Shown piece by piece: positions 53,144 to 62,186 of a stretch of DNA of 64,000 nucleotides; positions within the stretch are counted from its first letter, which is position 1; each line of letters opens with the position of its first letter. The notes under the pieces were generated by a model that worked only from the letters and a program-made list of their open reading frames with translations, was not told where the DNA came from and made no database searches. Both the position numbers and the translations under genes were made by a program. The DNA comes from Pseudomonas frederiksbergensis (lineage in GTDB: Bacteria > Pseudomonadota > Gammaproteobacteria > Pseudomonadales > Pseudomonadaceae), in contig NZ_CP017886.1 in the NCBI RefSeq assembly GCF_001874645.1, forward strand, positions 2,976,001-3,040,000, written 5' to 3'.

Positions 53144-54052
53144 ATGAATCTGGAAAGCAAATGGCTCGAGGACTTTAGTGCCCTGGCCGCCACCCGCAGC
53201 TTTTCGCAGGCCGCCGAACGGCGCTTTGTGACTCAGCCGGCATTCAGTCGGCGGATCCGCAGCCTGGAAGCCGCGCTGGGGCTGACTCTGGTCAATCGCT
53301 CGCGCACGCCCATCGAACTGACGGCGGCGGGTCAGCTGTTTCTGGTGACGGCTCGCACGGTGGTCGAGCAACTCGGCGAAGTGCTGCGGCATTTGCATCA
53401 CCTTGAAGGCGGGCAGGGCGAAGTGATGCAAGTCGCTGCCGCGCACTCCCTGGCCCTGGGCTTCTTTCCGCGCTGGATCGCGCAACTGCGTAATGAAGGC
53501 CTGAACATCGCCACGCGGCTGGTGGCGACCAACGTGGGCGATGCCGTGCATGCGCTGCGCGAAGGCGGCTGCGATCTGATGTTGGCGTTTTACGACCCGG
53601 ATGCGGCCATGCAAATGGACCCGGAGATTTTCCCGTCACTGCACTTGGGCGATACCGAAATGCTCCCGGTCTGCGCGGCGGATGCCGATGGCAAACCGCT
53701 GTTTGACCTCGAAGGCGAGGCCAGCGTGCCGCTGTTGGCCTACAGCGCCGGGGCATTTCTCGGGCGTTCGGTGAACATGCTGCTGCGCCAGCGCGCGCTG
53801 CGTTTCACCACCATTTATGAAACCGCCATGGCCGACAGCCTGAAAAGCATGGCACTGGAAGGGCTGGGCATCGCCTGGGTGCCGCAACTCAGCGTGCGCG
53901 CCGAATTGGCGCGCGGTGAACTGGTGGTCTGCGGTGGCCCGCAATGGCACGTGCCGCTGGAGATTCGCCTGTACCGCTGCGCGCTGGTGCGCAAGGCCAA
54001 TGTGCGGTTGTTGTGGCGCAAGCTGGAAGGCGGGACAGCGGGAAGTAATTGA
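53144..54052 (+). CDS. LysR-type regulator divergent from aspA
   Basis: 302 residues from the ATG at 53144 (GGGAGG upstream; MNLESKWLEDFSALAATRSFSQAAERRFVTQPAFSRRIRSLEAALGLTLVNRSRTPIELTAAG is the HTH). The effector domain is LysR-substrate type. It is the position of PA5428 next to aspA in P. aeruginosa (recalled). Probable activator of aspartate or asparagine use. Confidence 0.88.
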   Translation: MNLESKWLEDFSALAATRSFSQAAERRFVTQPAFSRRIRSLEAALGLTLVNRSRTPIELTAAGQLFLVTARTVVEQLGEVLRHLHHLEGGQGEVMQVAAAHSLALGFFPRWIAQLRNEGLNIATRLVATNVGDAVHALREGGCDLMLAFYDPDAAMQMDPEIFPSLHLGDTEMLPVCAADADGKPLFDLEGEASVPLLAYSAGAFLGRSVNMLLRQRALRFTTIYETAMADSLKSMALEGLGIAWVPQLSVRAELARGELVVCGGPQWHVPLEIRLYRCALVRKANVRLLWRKLEGGTAGSN

Positions 54053-54065
54053 TGGAGCGTTTATG

Positions 54066-54758
54066 TCACGGGGTGTCAGCCAGGAAGTTGTTGATGCGTG
54101 CACGGTTGGGATCGGTATACACAAAGCAGCTGGAGTAAAGAGGATTCACTTTGGGGATCATGAACGTTTCACACAGCCAGCCGTTGTATCTGATTTCAGA
54201 AAGTTCGTGCTGCGCAGTAAGCATGTGCCCTACTTCATGACCGACTATTTGTTGGCTGGCCACAGTGGCGAGCCCGAACTGTTGGCCCTCAGCTGTAATA
54301 CCTAGTGTATGGCTATTCATCCAGTCGTTGGTGAGCAGCAGGAACTTTGTTGTTCTGCCAAATGGAAGGTTGTTATTGTCGCGGTAATGTTCTCCAAGCG
54401 CCTTCCATCCATCATATGAAGTCTGGTTTTCGCCCCTGTACACGTAGGAGGTATAGGGTGGAGTCTTACGGATAAACTTTACGGATACGTCACGGCCTGT
54501 TGCAATTTTCAACTCTTTGACCATCGGTAGAAAATGCGCTGGGTAAATCGACTGGAATCTCGATTCGGGAACATCATCGTGTACAAATGCAAAAATGAAT
54601 ATCGGCCGTTTTCCCATGGGAATAGTAACCAGGCTTCTGGGCTGAACGGATGGATCGGAGGGCCAGGGTGTTTCGTCCTTGACGACGGTTGCGTAGGTCG
54701 TTTGATTGATCAGCGGCATTAACAGCATCGAAAGTACAAGTTTGAATATTGGCGACAT
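54066..54758 (-). CDS. Secreted metzincin-like metalloprotease, accessory
   Basis: 230 residues. Signal peptide MSPIFKLVLSMLLMPLINQTTYA. The zinc site is QQIVGHEVGHMLTAQHE: HExxH plus a third His at the metzincin spacing, but the usual Gly in HExxHxxGxxH is Thr. Two cysteines (WLCETF, SSCFVY) near the end could form a disulfide. Codon use is AT-rich and unlike the neighbours, and in P. aeruginosa an unrelated gene (adhA, recalled) lies between this LysR gene and purE, so it is probably acquired. Substrate unknown. Confidence 0.72.
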   Translation of the reverse strand: MSPIFKLVLSMLLMPLINQTTYATVVKDETPWPSDPSVQPRSLVTIPMGKRPIFIFAFVHDDVPESRFQSIYPAHFLPMVKELKIATGRDVSVKFIRKTPPYTSYVYRGENQTSYDGWKALGEHYRDNNNLPFGRTTKFLLLTNDWMNSHTLGITAEGQQFGLATVASQQIVGHEVGHMLTAQHELSEIRYNGWLCETFMIPKVNPLYSSCFVYTDPNRARINNFLADTP

Positions 54759-55131
54759 CTAACAATCTCACATTTATTAATATTAATGTTTTGGGTGGGC
54801 GTGTGAAAACACTGCGGATATTAATAGCGGTTATTAAATAATTTGTATGGGTGAGTTATGTATCACAAGGTGTGGAATACTGAGTTCACTGGAGAGTGAA
54901 TAAGAGATGTTTTTTCTCTGACCTTTGAGTCAGTAAATCTGTCGGATTCTGGCCGAAATCAGTCATGTGACAGATGGTCGTCCAGGGGGCTGTTTATCGG
55001 TATCTTTACGGTATACTGCGCGGCCTTCGGCCGGTTCGCCCGGCCATAATTCGTACATTCAAGCCACGCATTTCGCGTGGCTTGTTGTTTTTTGACGCGC
55101 CTGCGGGCGCCCAGAGAGAAGAGGCACGACG
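54759..55131. other. Gap between the metalloprotease gene and purE
   Basis: The first 200 bp are AT-rich and empty. From about 54990 the purE leader begins, with a TATACT -10-like box at 55012-55017 and the hairpins listed at 55061. Confidence 0.55.
55061..55093 (+). promoter_or_regulatory. Terminator-like hairpin in the purE leader (possible attenuator)
   Basis: AAGCCACGC-ATTTC-GCGTGGCTT then GTTGTTTTTT, about 40 bp before the purE start codon and downstream of the likely promoter. Just before it, CGGCC-TTC-GGCCG and GGCCGG-TTCGC-CCGGCC share GGCCGG, so only one can form. An intrinsic terminator inside a 5' leader points to attenuation of purEK (inference). Confidence 0.6.
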
Positions 55132-55623
55132 ATGAGTGCACTGGTTGGCGTGATCATGGGCTCCAAGTCCGATTGGTCCACCCTTAGCCACACCGCCGAT
55201 ATGCTGGAAAAGCTCGGCATCCCTTACGAGGTGAAAGTGGTCTCTGCCCACCGCACCCCGGACCTGCTGTTCCAGTATGCCGAAGAGGCCGAGGCCCGTG
55301 GCATCGAGGTGATCATCGCCGGTGCCGGTGGCGCGGCCCATTTGCCAGGCATGTGTGCAGCCAAGACCCACCTGCCGGTGCTAGGTGTGCCGGTGCAGTC
55401 ATCGATGCTTTCGGGTGTCGATTCACTGTTGTCGATCGTGCAGATGCCAGCGGGCATCCCGGTTGCTACCCTGGCCATCGGCAAGGCCGGCGCGATCAAC
55501 GCCGCGCTGCTGTCGGCGAGTATCCTGGGCGCCAAGCACCCGCAATTCCACGCAGTGCTGAAAACCTTCCGTGCTGAGCAGACAGACAGCGTCCTGGACA
55601 ATCCAGACCCACGCATTGCCTGA
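55132..55623 (+). CDS. purE: N5-carboxyaminoimidazole ribonucleotide mutase
   Basis: 163 residues, class I Pur[30 protein letters not shown] and [27 protein letters not shown] are the substrate-binding signatures. It moves the carboxyl group of N5-CAIR to make CAIR in purine synthesis. purK follows 11 bp later with matching role. Confidence 0.96.
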   Translation: MSALVGVIMGSKSDWSTLSHTADMLEKLGIPYEVKVVSAHRTPDLLFQYAEEAEARGIEVIIAGAGGAAHLPGMCAAKTHLPVLGVPVQSSMLSGVDSLLSIVQMPAGIPVATLAIGKAGAINAALLSASILGAKHPQFHAVLKTFRAEQTDSVLDNPDPRIA

Positions 55624-55634
55624 GGTTGTTGACG

Positions 55635-56717
55635 ATGAAAATCGGTGTAATCGGTGGCGGCCAGCTGGGTCGCATGTTGGCCTTGGCGGGTACGCCGCTG
55701 GGAATGAACTTCGCTTTTCTGGACCCTGCGCCGGATGCCTGCGCAGCCGCGCTGGGTGAACACCTGCGCGCCGATTACGGTGATCAGGACCACCTGCGCC
55801 AGTTGGCTGATGAAGTCGACCTGGTGACCTTCGAATTCGAAAGCGTCCCTGCCGAAACCGTGGCCTTCCTGTCGCAATTTGTCCCGGTTTACCCGAGTGC
55901 CGAAGCGCTGCGCATTGCCCGTGATCGCTGGTTCGAAAAGAGCCTGTTCAAGGACCTGGGCATTCCGACTCCGGCCTTCGCCGATATCCACTCGCAAGCC
56001 GACCTGGAGGCTGCGGTAGCCACCATCGGCCTGCCCGCCGTGCTGAAAACCCGCACCCTGGGTTACGACGGCAAGGGCCAGAAAGTCCTGCGCACGTCGG
56101 CTGATGTGGTCGGCACCTTCGCCGAGCTGGGTAGCGTGGCCTGCTTGCTGGAAGGCTTCGTGCCGTTCACCGGTGAAGTGTCGCTGATCGCCGTGCGTGC
56201 TCGCGATGGCGAAACGAGGTTCTACCCGCTGGTCCACAATACCCACGACAGCGGCATTCTCAAGTTGTCCGTGGCCAGCACCGACCACCCGTTGCAAGCC
56301 CTGGCTGAGGATTACTCCAGCCGCGTGCTCAAGCAACTGGATTACGTCGGCGTGATGGCATTCGAGTTCTTTGAAGTCGACGGTGGCCTCAAGGCCAACG
56401 AAATCGCCCCGCGCGTACACAATTCCGGGCACTGGACTACCGAAGGTGCCGAGTGCAGTCAGTTCGAAAACCACCTGCGCGCCGTGGCCGGCCTGCCGCT
56501 GGGCTCGACCGCCAAGGTCGGCGAGAGCGCGATGCTTAACTTCATCGGCGTTGTCCCGCCGGTCGAGAAGGTCATCGCCATTGCTGATTGCCATCTGCAC
56601 CACTACGGCAAGGCGTTCAAGGTCGGCCGCAAGGTCGGTCACGCCAACCTGCGTTGCGCCGACAGGGCCACGCTGGAGCAACAGATCCTCAAGGTCGAAG
56701 CGCTGATCGCCGAATAG
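55635..56717 (+). CDS. purK: N5-carboxyaminoimidazole ribonucleotide synthase
   Basis: 360 residues from the ATG at 55635 (MKIGVIGGGQLGRMLALAG). ATP-grasp enzyme: KTRTLGYDGKGQKVL, EGFVPFTGEVSLIAVR, and FFEVDGGLKANEIAPRVHNSGHWT. It carboxylates AIR with ATP and bicarbonate for PurE. Second gene of purEK. A stem GCCAAAGCC-TGACTA-GGCTTTGGC (56772-56795) lies 55 bp after the stop and may end the transcript. Confidence 0.95.
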   Translation: MKIGVIGGGQLGRMLALAGTPLGMNFAFLDPAPDACAAALGEHLRADYGDQDHLRQLADEVDLVTFEFESVPAETVAFLSQFVPVYPSAEALRIARDRWFEKSLFKDLGIPTPAFADIHSQADLEAAVATIGLPAVLKTRTLGYDGKGQKVLRTSADVVGTFAELGSVACLLEGFVPFTGEVSLIAVRARDGETRFYPLVHNTHDSGILKLSVASTDHPLQALAEDYSSRVLKQLDYVGVMAFEFFEVDGGLKANEIAPRVHNSGHWTTEGAECSQFENHLRAVAGLPLGSTAKVGESAMLNFIGVVPPVEKVIAIADCHLHHYGKAFKVGRKVGHANLRCADRATLEQQILKVEALIAE

Positions 56718-56771
56718 TTTCATCTGGCGGCGACGGAACCTTCGGTCGCCGCCGTTCTCTGATGGCAGGAT

Positions 56772-56795
56772 GCCAAAGCCTGACTAGGCTTTGGC
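56772..56795. terminator. Hairpin after purK
   Basis: GCCAAAGCC-TGACTA-GGCTTTGGC, a 9-bp stem without a clear T-run. Possible terminator of purEK. Confidence 0.45.
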
Positions 56796-56832
56796 TTAGT
56801 GTCCTGTCTCACTTCACTCAGAGGGAAACGCC

Positions 56833-57078
56833 ATGCATATTATTGGAACCATCTTCATCGGATTGATCGTTGGCCTGCTGGCTCGTTTCCTGAAACCGGG
56901 TGACGACAGCATGGGCTGGATCATGACCATCCTGCTCGGCATCGGCGGTTCGCTGGCGGCCACGTACGGCGGCCAGGCGCTGGGTATCTATCAGGCTGGC
57001 CAAGGTGCGGGCTTCATCGGTGCACTGGTGGGCGCGATCATCCTGTTGGTGATTTACGGCTTCATCAAAAAGAGCTGA
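56833..57078 (+). CDS. GlsB/YeaQ/YmgE-family membrane protein
   Basis: 81 residues, three hydrophobic segments; MHIIGTIFIGLIVGLLARFLKPGDD and WIMTILLGIGGSLAATYGG are the family pattern. These small inner-membrane proteins are linked to stress, often RpoS-dependent. GAGG precedes the ATG. Not joined to purK (115-bp gap). Confidence 0.88.
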   Translation: MHIIGTIFIGLIVGLLARFLKPGDDSMGWIMTILLGIGGSLAATYGGQALGIYQAGQGAGFIGALVGAIILLVIYGFIKKS

Positions 57079-57166
57079 TTCAAGCGACAAAGCCCTCTCG
57101 GCTCTGCGTGCGGGGAGGGTTAAAATGCTCGACGACTTACTGACCCCCTTTTTGCCGAGCACATTC

Positions 57167-57703
57167 ATGCGCCGTCTTCTGTTGACTCTTCTATTGCTGG
57201 GCACTGGCCTGGTCCATGCTGGCGAGCTGCCGGAAACCGACTGGCTCGAACTGATGCCCAAGTCGGACCAGAAAGCCCTTGAGGCCATGCCTGAAATCGA
57301 CCACAACTCGCCCGAAGCCAATGGCACCTTTACCGACAAGGGTGGCTTGAAGCAGAGCAAGGGCTTGCCGGCGGTGATGTATTCGACCAAAACCGTGGCG
57401 TCGATGAACGACAAGAACATCCGTATCGGTGGGTATCCCGTGCCACTGGAAACCGACGCCAAGGGTCGCAGCACGCTGTTCTTCCTGGTGCCGTACCCAG
57501 GCGCCTGCATCCACGTGCCGCCACCGCCGCCTAACCAGTTGGTGCTGGTGCGCTATCCGAAGGGCTTGAAGCTGGACGATATCTACACACCGTTGTGGGT
57601 CACCGGCACGCTGAAGATCGAGAAGGTCAACAACGACCTGGCCGATGCAGCCTATGCACTGGATGCGGCGAAAGTGCGGGCGGTCAAAGAGTCGGATTTG
57701 TAA
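57167..57703 (+). CDS. DUF3299 lipocalin-like secreted protein
   Basis: 178 residues from the ATG at 57167 (signal MRRLLLTLLLLGTGLVHAGELP). DUF3299 features: ETDWLELMPKSDQKAL, RIGGYPVPLETDAKGRSTLFFLVPYPGACIHVPPPPPNQLVLV, and WVTGTLKIEK. The conserved single Cys in PGACIHVPPP is present. Periplasmic; function unknown, sometimes tied to metal or ABC export systems. The call 'lipocalin-like' is only a shape guess. Confidence 0.78.
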   Translation: MRRLLLTLLLLGTGLVHAGELPETDWLELMPKSDQKALEAMPEIDHNSPEANGTFTDKGGLKQSKGLPAVMYSTKTVASMNDKNIRIGGYPVPLETDAKGRSTLFFLVPYPGACIHVPPPPPNQLVLVRYPKGLKLDDIYTPLWVTGTLKIEKVNNDLADAAYALDAAKVRAVKESDL

Positions 57704-57706
57704 TCG

Positions 57707-57738
57707 AAAAAGATCGTCCGAACGCGGCCCGATCTTTT
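57707..57738. terminator. Bidirectional hairpin between DUF3299 and mutarotase genes
   Basis: AAAAGATCG (57707-57715) pairs with CGATCTTTT (57730-57738); runs of A and T give a terminator for both convergent genes. Confidence 0.75.
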
Positions 57739-57742
57739 GACC

Positions 57743-58642
57743 TTAAAGCGGTTTGCTGGCGATGCTCACACCCAGCGTATGGCTCGCCCCTGGCGCCAGG
57801 GTCACCACGTCATCCATCACATTCGCCGTTTCGATGCACAGCATGCGCTGCCAGCCATCGTCGGCCATGTCGCTGAACTGCGCCGCCCGCGCGATCCACG
57901 GGTTCCAGATGACCGCCGAGCGCGAGCCGCTGCTGGTCAGCTCGATGCGCCGTTCCCAGGCCGGATCGACGATGCTCAATTGCGCCGGTGTCTCCAGGTA
58001 GATCCGGTCGGTTTCCCCGGCAAAACGCAGATCGTCGGTCTGAGTGACGATTTTCCAGTTATCCAGGGTTTCGATGTAGTTCAGCCCGTCCAGGCCTTCG
58101 ACGTGCACGTTGCGTACATCGCTGACGGCGTAGTAGCTGTGCAGCGCCTGGCTGATGGTGACGGGGGCGCTGCCCTGGTTTTGGCTGGTCAGGTTGATGT
58201 GCAGTTGCTCATCCAGGCGAATGCTCAGTTTCAGATCCACCGAATACGGCCAACCTGGCAAGCCGCCTTCGGGGTAGGGCAGGAAGAATTCGACCTTCAG
58301 GCTTTCGCCTTCGGTTTCAATTGCACCCAGCTCCCAGTCCATTGCCCGCACCAGTCCATGGGCGGTAGCCGGTTGATCGCTGACGCGCATCGCCTGAACG
58401 CTCGGCGGGTTGCGGTCCAGATTGCCAAACCACGGCCAGCAGATCGGAACACCGGCGCGGATGCTGTTGCCGGTTTTGAACACAGCCTCTTCGTTGAGCC
58501 ATATCAGCGGCGGTTGCCCGGCCAGTTGATAACTGAGGATGTGCGCGCCTTGCTGGGCCACCAGCAATTCGGCCTGACCGTGGCGGATGCGCCAGCAGTT
58601 CAGTTCATTCAGTTTCACGGCTTCAACGTTGGGAGTAGGCAT
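57743..58642 (-). CDS. D-hexose-6-phosphate mutarotase (YeaD-like aldose epimerase)
   Basis: 299 residues from the ATG at 58642 (MPTPNVEAVKLNELN); the Met three codons upstream is equally possible. Family segments: VAQQGAHILSYQLAGQPPLIWLNEEAVFKTGNSIRAGVPICWPWFG, TAHGLVRAMDWEL and a catalytic Glu in AQFSDMADDGWQRMLCIETAN. It interconverts anomers of hexose 6-phosphates. Convergent with the DUF3299 gene and its own promoter unknown. Confidence 0.88.
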   Translation of the reverse strand: MPTPNVEAVKLNELNCWRIRHGQAELLVAQQGAHILSYQLAGQPPLIWLNEEAVFKTGNSIRAGVPICWPWFGNLDRNPPSVQAMRVSDQPATAHGLVRAMDWELGAIETEGESLKVEFFLPYPEGGLPGWPYSVDLKLSIRLDEQLHINLTSQNQGSAPVTISQALHSYYAVSDVRNVHVEGLDGLNYIETLDNWKIVTQTDDLRFAGETDRIYLETPAQLSIVDPAWERRIELTSSGSRSAVIWNPWIARAAQFSDMADDGWQRMLCIETANVMDDVVTLAPGASHTLGVSIASKPL

Positions 58643-58698
58643 GTTGCACATCTCGTTCAGGATCATTGACGGCAATGGACCGCAGACGGCCGCCGGGT

Positions 58699-59103
58699 TT
58701 AACGAGCTCTAGGCGGAACCGAACGGGTGCGGCCGCTGCCATCGATGGCGACGAACACGAACACCGCTTCAGTGACTTTACGCCATTCGCTGGACAACGG
58801 ATCGTCGCTCCAGACTTCGACCATCATCTTGATCGAGCTGCGGCCGATTTCCGTTGCCTGGGTATAGAAGGACAGCTGAGCGCCTACCGCGACCGGCACC
58901 AGGAACGCCATGCGATCGATCGCCACCGTGGCGACGCGTCCGCCCGCGACCTTGCTGGCCATCGCCGTACCGGCCAAATCCATCTGTGACACCAGCCAGC
59001 CGCCGAAAATATCGCCAAAGCCGTTGGTTTCGCGAGGAAGCGCGGTAATTTGCAGGGCCAGATCGCCTTGCGGAATAGGATCTTCTTGTTCGAGCTCTAT
59101 CAT
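58699..59103 (-). CDS. yciA: Acyl-CoA thioesterase, YciA type
   Basis: 134 residues: ALQITALPRETNGFGDIFGGWLVSQMDLAGTAMASKVAGGRVATVAIDRMAFLVPVAVGAQLSFY is the YciA hotdog core with the conserved Asn and Asp. It hydrolyses acyl-CoA in the cytoplasm. It is 57 bp upstream of, and on the same strand as, the mutarotase gene. Confidence 0.88.
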   Translation of the reverse strand: MIELEQEDPIPQGDLALQITALPRETNGFGDIFGGWLVSQMDLAGTAMASKVAGGRVATVAIDRMAFLVPVAVGAQLSFYTQATEIGRSSIKMMVEVWSDDPLSSEWRKVTEAVFVFVAIDGSGRTRSVPPRAR

Positions 59104-59464
59104 GCCGGGGGTGCCTCTGACCCGTGACTCTCTTTTGTACTTCAGGTGAATAGCCGTCTTGGGAAAAACGATTCAGCCCGAACATACTACGTTCGTCGCG
59201 TTTTTCGTAAGGCGTACTAAAGGGAAACTCTGCGAAATCGACTGGTAGAGCCAGCGGCGTCTTCGCACAGCAACCCTTTCAGCGTGTTGCAGGTTGCGAG
59301 TATATCGAGCGGTAGACCGCGCGACGACCACCCGGTTCTCATTTTGACGGCCAAATACGCGCTTCCCTGTGCTTTTTCGAACAATTTGCTATCGTGCCGA
59401 ACCTGCCCAAGCCCCTGCCAGCGTTGTTGGGGTTGCGGATCTGACTATAAGAGAAGCCCTTGCC

Positions 59465-60763
59465 ATGACCACAGCGCCATCGAGCATAGCGACACCCGCG
59501 CAATCTGCACGCCCCTTGACCCGCAACGATTACAAGACACTGTCGCTTTCAGCGTTGGGCGGCGCGCTGGAGTTTTACGACTTCATCATTTTCGTGTTCT
59601 TTGCCACGGTCGTCGGCAAGTTGTTCTTCCCGGCGGACATGCCCGAGTGGCTGCGGCTGATGCAGACCTTCGGCATCTTTGCCGCCGGTTACCTGGCGCG
59701 GCCCTTGGGCGGCATCGTCATGGCGCACTTCGGCGACCTGCTGGGGCGCAAGAAAATGTTCACCCTGAGCATTTTCATGATGGCCGTGCCGACGCTGATC
59801 ATGGGCTTGCTGCCGACGTACGCACAGATCGGCCTGTGGGCGCCGATCCTGTTGCTGCTGATGCGGGTGATCCAGGGCGCGGCGATTGGCGGTGAAGTGC
59901 CAGGGGCCTGGGTATTCGTTTCCGAACACGTGCCACAGCGGCACATTGGCTACGCCTGCGGCACGCTGACGTCCGGCCTGACCGCCGGCATCCTGCTCGG
60001 CTCGCTGGTCGCCACCGCGATCAACAGTCTCTACACCCCTGAGCAGGTGGCCGATTACGCCTGGCGGATCCCGTTCCTGCTCGGCGGTGTGTTTGGCCTG
60101 TTCTCGGTCTACCTGCGCCGCTGGCTGCACGAAACCCCGGTGTTTGCCGAGTTGCAATTGCGCAAGGCGCTGGCCGAAGAAGTGCCGCTGCGTGCGGTCC
60201 TGCGTGACCATCGCGGCGCCATTGCCATCTCGATGCTGCTGACCTGGCTGCTGTCGGCCGGGATTATCGTGGTCATTCTGATGACCCCAACCGTGCTGCA
60301 AACCATTTATCACTTCTCGGCCACGACCGCGCTGCAAGCCAATAGCGTGGCTATCGTGTGCCTGAGTCTGGGCTGCGTGGTCTCCGGCGCGCTAGCGGAT
60401 CGTTTCGGCGCTGGCCGGGTGTTCGTGTTCGGCAGCGCGGCGCTGTTGGCGACTTCCTGGACGTTCTACCACAGCCTGTTCAATCACCCCGACTGGCTGT
60501 TCCCGCTGTACGCGCTGACCGGCCTGTTCGTCGGCACCATCGGCGCGGTGCCGTTCGTGATGGTCAAGGCGTTCCCGGCCGTGGTGCGCTTCAGCGGCCT
60601 GTCGTTCTCCTACAACCTGGCCTACGCGATCTTTGGTGGCCTGACCCCGATGGTTGTCACCCTGTTGCTCAAGGAAAGCCCAATGGGGCCGGCGTATTAC
60701 GTGGCGATCATTTGCGGCATCGGCATCCTGGTGGGTAGCTACCTCTGGAAGAACAACCGCTGA
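59465..60763 (+). CDS. MFS transporter, metabolite:H+ symporter type
   Basis: 432 residues from the ATG at 59465; upstream in-frame sequence is not membrane-like. Twelve hydrophobic segments, MFS loop GGIVMAHFGDLLGRKKMF and LLMRVIQGAAIGGEVPGAWVFVSEH near residue 135, typical of the MHS group that takes up carboxylates, proline or betaine with protons. It lies just before pstS as in PA5370-PA5369 (recalled); a REPIN separates them. Substrate unknown. Confidence 0.9.
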   Translation: MTTAPSSIATPAQSARPLTRNDYKTLSLSALGGALEFYDFIIFVFFATVVGKLFFPADMPEWLRLMQTFGIFAAGYLARPLGGIVMAHFGDLLGRKKMFTLSIFMMAVPTLIMGLLPTYAQIGLWAPILLLLMRVIQGAAIGGEVPGAWVFVSEHVPQRHIGYACGTLTSGLTAGILLGSLVATAINSLYTPEQVADYAWRIPFLLGGVFGLFSVYLRRWLHETPVFAELQLRKALAEEVPLRAVLRDHRGAIAISMLLTWLLSAGIIVVILMTPTVLQTIYHFSATTALQANSVAIVCLSLGCVVSGALADRFGAGRVFVFGSAALLATSWTFYHSLFNHPDWLFPLYALTGLFVGTIGAVPFVMVKAFPAVVRFSGLSFSYNLAYAIFGGLTPMVVTLLLKESPMGPAYYVAIICGIGILVGSYLWKNNR

Positions 60764-60773
60764 TTCACTGAAT

Positions 60774-60852
60774 CAAAAGATCGCAGCCTGCGGCAGCTCC
60801 TACGCCAGATCGGTGAACGCCCTGTAGGAGCTGCCGCAGGCCGCGATCTTTT
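60774..60852. repeat. REPIN (inverted REP pair) between the MFS gene and pstS
   Basis: AAAAGATCGCAGCCTGCGGCAGCTCCTAC... faces ...GTAGGAGCTGCCGCAGGCCGCGATCTTTT. One base change (GGCC for GGCT) in the right copy. Likely terminator of the MFS gene. Confidence 0.87.
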
Positions 60853-60903
60853 CGGGTTTCATTTCAAGGGCCAGCTCTCTCCGAGTGTCGGCCTTTCATC
60901 TAA

Positions 60904-60921
60904 TTGTCATATTCAAGTCAT
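60904..60921 (+). promoter_or_regulatory. Pho box before pstS
   Basis: TTGTCATATTCAAGTCAT: two CTGTCAT-like repeats 11 bp apart, 68 bp before the pstS start, the PhoB site expected for phosphate-starvation induction. Confidence 0.75.
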
Positions 60922-60988
60922 AGAGTGTTTGCACGGCCTGCCGATGCTTGGCCCCGACTTAACACACCCTATTTGCTAGGAGCAAGGC

Positions 60989-61993
60989 ATGAAACTGAAG
61001 CGTTTGATGGCGGCAATGACTTTTGTCGCTGCTGGCGTTGCGACCGCCAATGCGGTCGCCGCTGGTGTTGACCCGGCTATTAAGCCTTATGTAAAGGCCA
61101 CCGGTGTGTCGGGCAACCTGTCCAGCGTCGGTTCCGATACCCTGGCCAACCTCATGACCCTGTGGGCTGAGAACTACAAAAAAGAATACCCGAACGTAAA
61201 CATCCAGATTCAGGCCGCTGGCTCCGCCACTGCGCCACCTGCGTTGACTGAAGGCACCTCCAACCTGGGCCCGATGAGCCGCAAGATGAAGGACACCGAA
61301 CTGGCTGCCTTCGAGCAGAAGTACGGCTACAAGCCAACCGCTATCCCGGTTGCCGTGGATGCCCTGGCCGTGTTCGTGCACAAGGACAACCCGATCCAGC
61401 ACCTGACCATGGAACAAGTCGACGCGATCTTCTCCTCGACTCGTCTGTGCGGCGCTAAAGAAGAAGTCAAAACCTGGGGCGACCTGGGCGTGAAAGGCGA
61501 CCTGGCCAACAAGCCGGTTCAACTGTTCGGCCGTAACTCGGTATCCGGCACGTATGGCTACTTCAAAGAAGAAGCCCTGTGCAAAGGCGACTACAAGCCA
61601 AACGTCAACGAACAACCAGGCTCGGCGTCGGTCGTGCAATCGATCAGCTCGTCGCTGAACGGTATCGGTTACTCGGGCATCGGCTACAAGACCGCCAGTG
61701 TGAAAACCGTTGCCCTGTCGAAGAAAGGCAGCACCGAGTTCATCGAAGACACCGAAGAAAACGCCCTGAACGGCAAATACCCGCTGTCGCGTTTCCTCTA
61801 CGTTTACGTCAACAAAGCCCCGAACAAGCCTCTGGCCCCGCTGGAAGCCGAGTTCGTGAAACTGGTTCTGTCCAAACAGGGCCAGGAAGTTGTCGTGAAA
61901 GACGGCTACATCCCACTGCCAGCCAAAGTTGCCGCCAAGGCACTGGCTGACCTGGGTCTGCAAGAAGGCGGCGCTGAAGTCGCAAAAAAGTAA
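60989..61993 (+). CDS. pstS: Phosphate ABC transporter, periplasmic phosphate-binding protein
   Basis: 334 residues, signal [25 protein letters not shown]. Phosphate-binding segments are [17 protein letters not shown] [11 protein letters not shown] near residue 46, [25 protein letters not shown] and [12 protein letters not shown]. It captures phosphate for PstCAB. AGGAGCAAGGC precedes the ATG. pstC follows after 193 bp with its own Pho box. Confidence 0.95.
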   Translation: MKLKRLMAAMTFVAAGVATANAVAAGVDPAIKPYVKATGVSGNLSSVGSDTLANLMTLWAENYKKEYPNVNIQIQAAGSATAPPALTEGTSNLGPMSRKMKDTELAAFEQKYGYKPTAIPVAVDALAVFVHKDNPIQHLTMEQVDAIFSSTRLCGAKEEVKTWGDLGVKGDLANKPVQLFGRNSVSGTYGYFKEEALCKGDYKPNVNEQPGSASVVQSISSSLNGIGYSGIGYKTASVKTVALSKKGSTEFIEDTEENALNGKYPLSRFLYVYVNKAPNKPLAPLEAEFVKLVLSKQGQEVVVKDGYIPLPAKVAAKALADLGLQEGGAEVAKK

Positions 61994-61999
61994 CACCGT

Positions 62000-62073
62000 A
62001 GGTCCGGGGGACTAACCTCGGACCTGTGTAGGAGCGTGTAGGAGCTGTCGAGTGAAACGAGGCTGCTCCTACA
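62000..62073. repeat. Terminator-like stem and repeat hairpin after pstS
   Basis: AGGTCCG (62000-62006) pairs with CGGACCT (62019-62025). Then TGTAGGAGC (62037-62045) pairs with GCTCCTACA (62065-62073), a different repeat with a tandem extra TGTAGGAGC at 62027. Together they may reduce pstS read-through into pstC. Confidence 0.6.
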
Positions 62074-62146
62074 TAGTTCCTACCCCCCCAAGAATTTTTA
62101 CTCCGCTGCCAGTTCACACAGGCGGCGGATTTGTTGCGTCACTGCA

Positions 62147-62164
62147 TTGTCATCTTTCTGTCAT
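62147..62164 (+). promoter_or_regulatory. Pho box before pstC
   Basis: TTGTCATCTTTCTGTCAT is a near-perfect Pho box 22 bp upstream of the pstC start, indicating a second PhoB-controlled promoter. Confidence 0.8.
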
Positions 62165-62186
62165 ACAGGATCGCTAGGGTGTGCGC

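Noticed and set aside
55000..55131. ZTP (pfl) riboswitch before purE
   Set aside because: The conserved GUGACUGGCG and CCGCCUGGGC elements are not present, so only a terminator-type attenuator is claimed.
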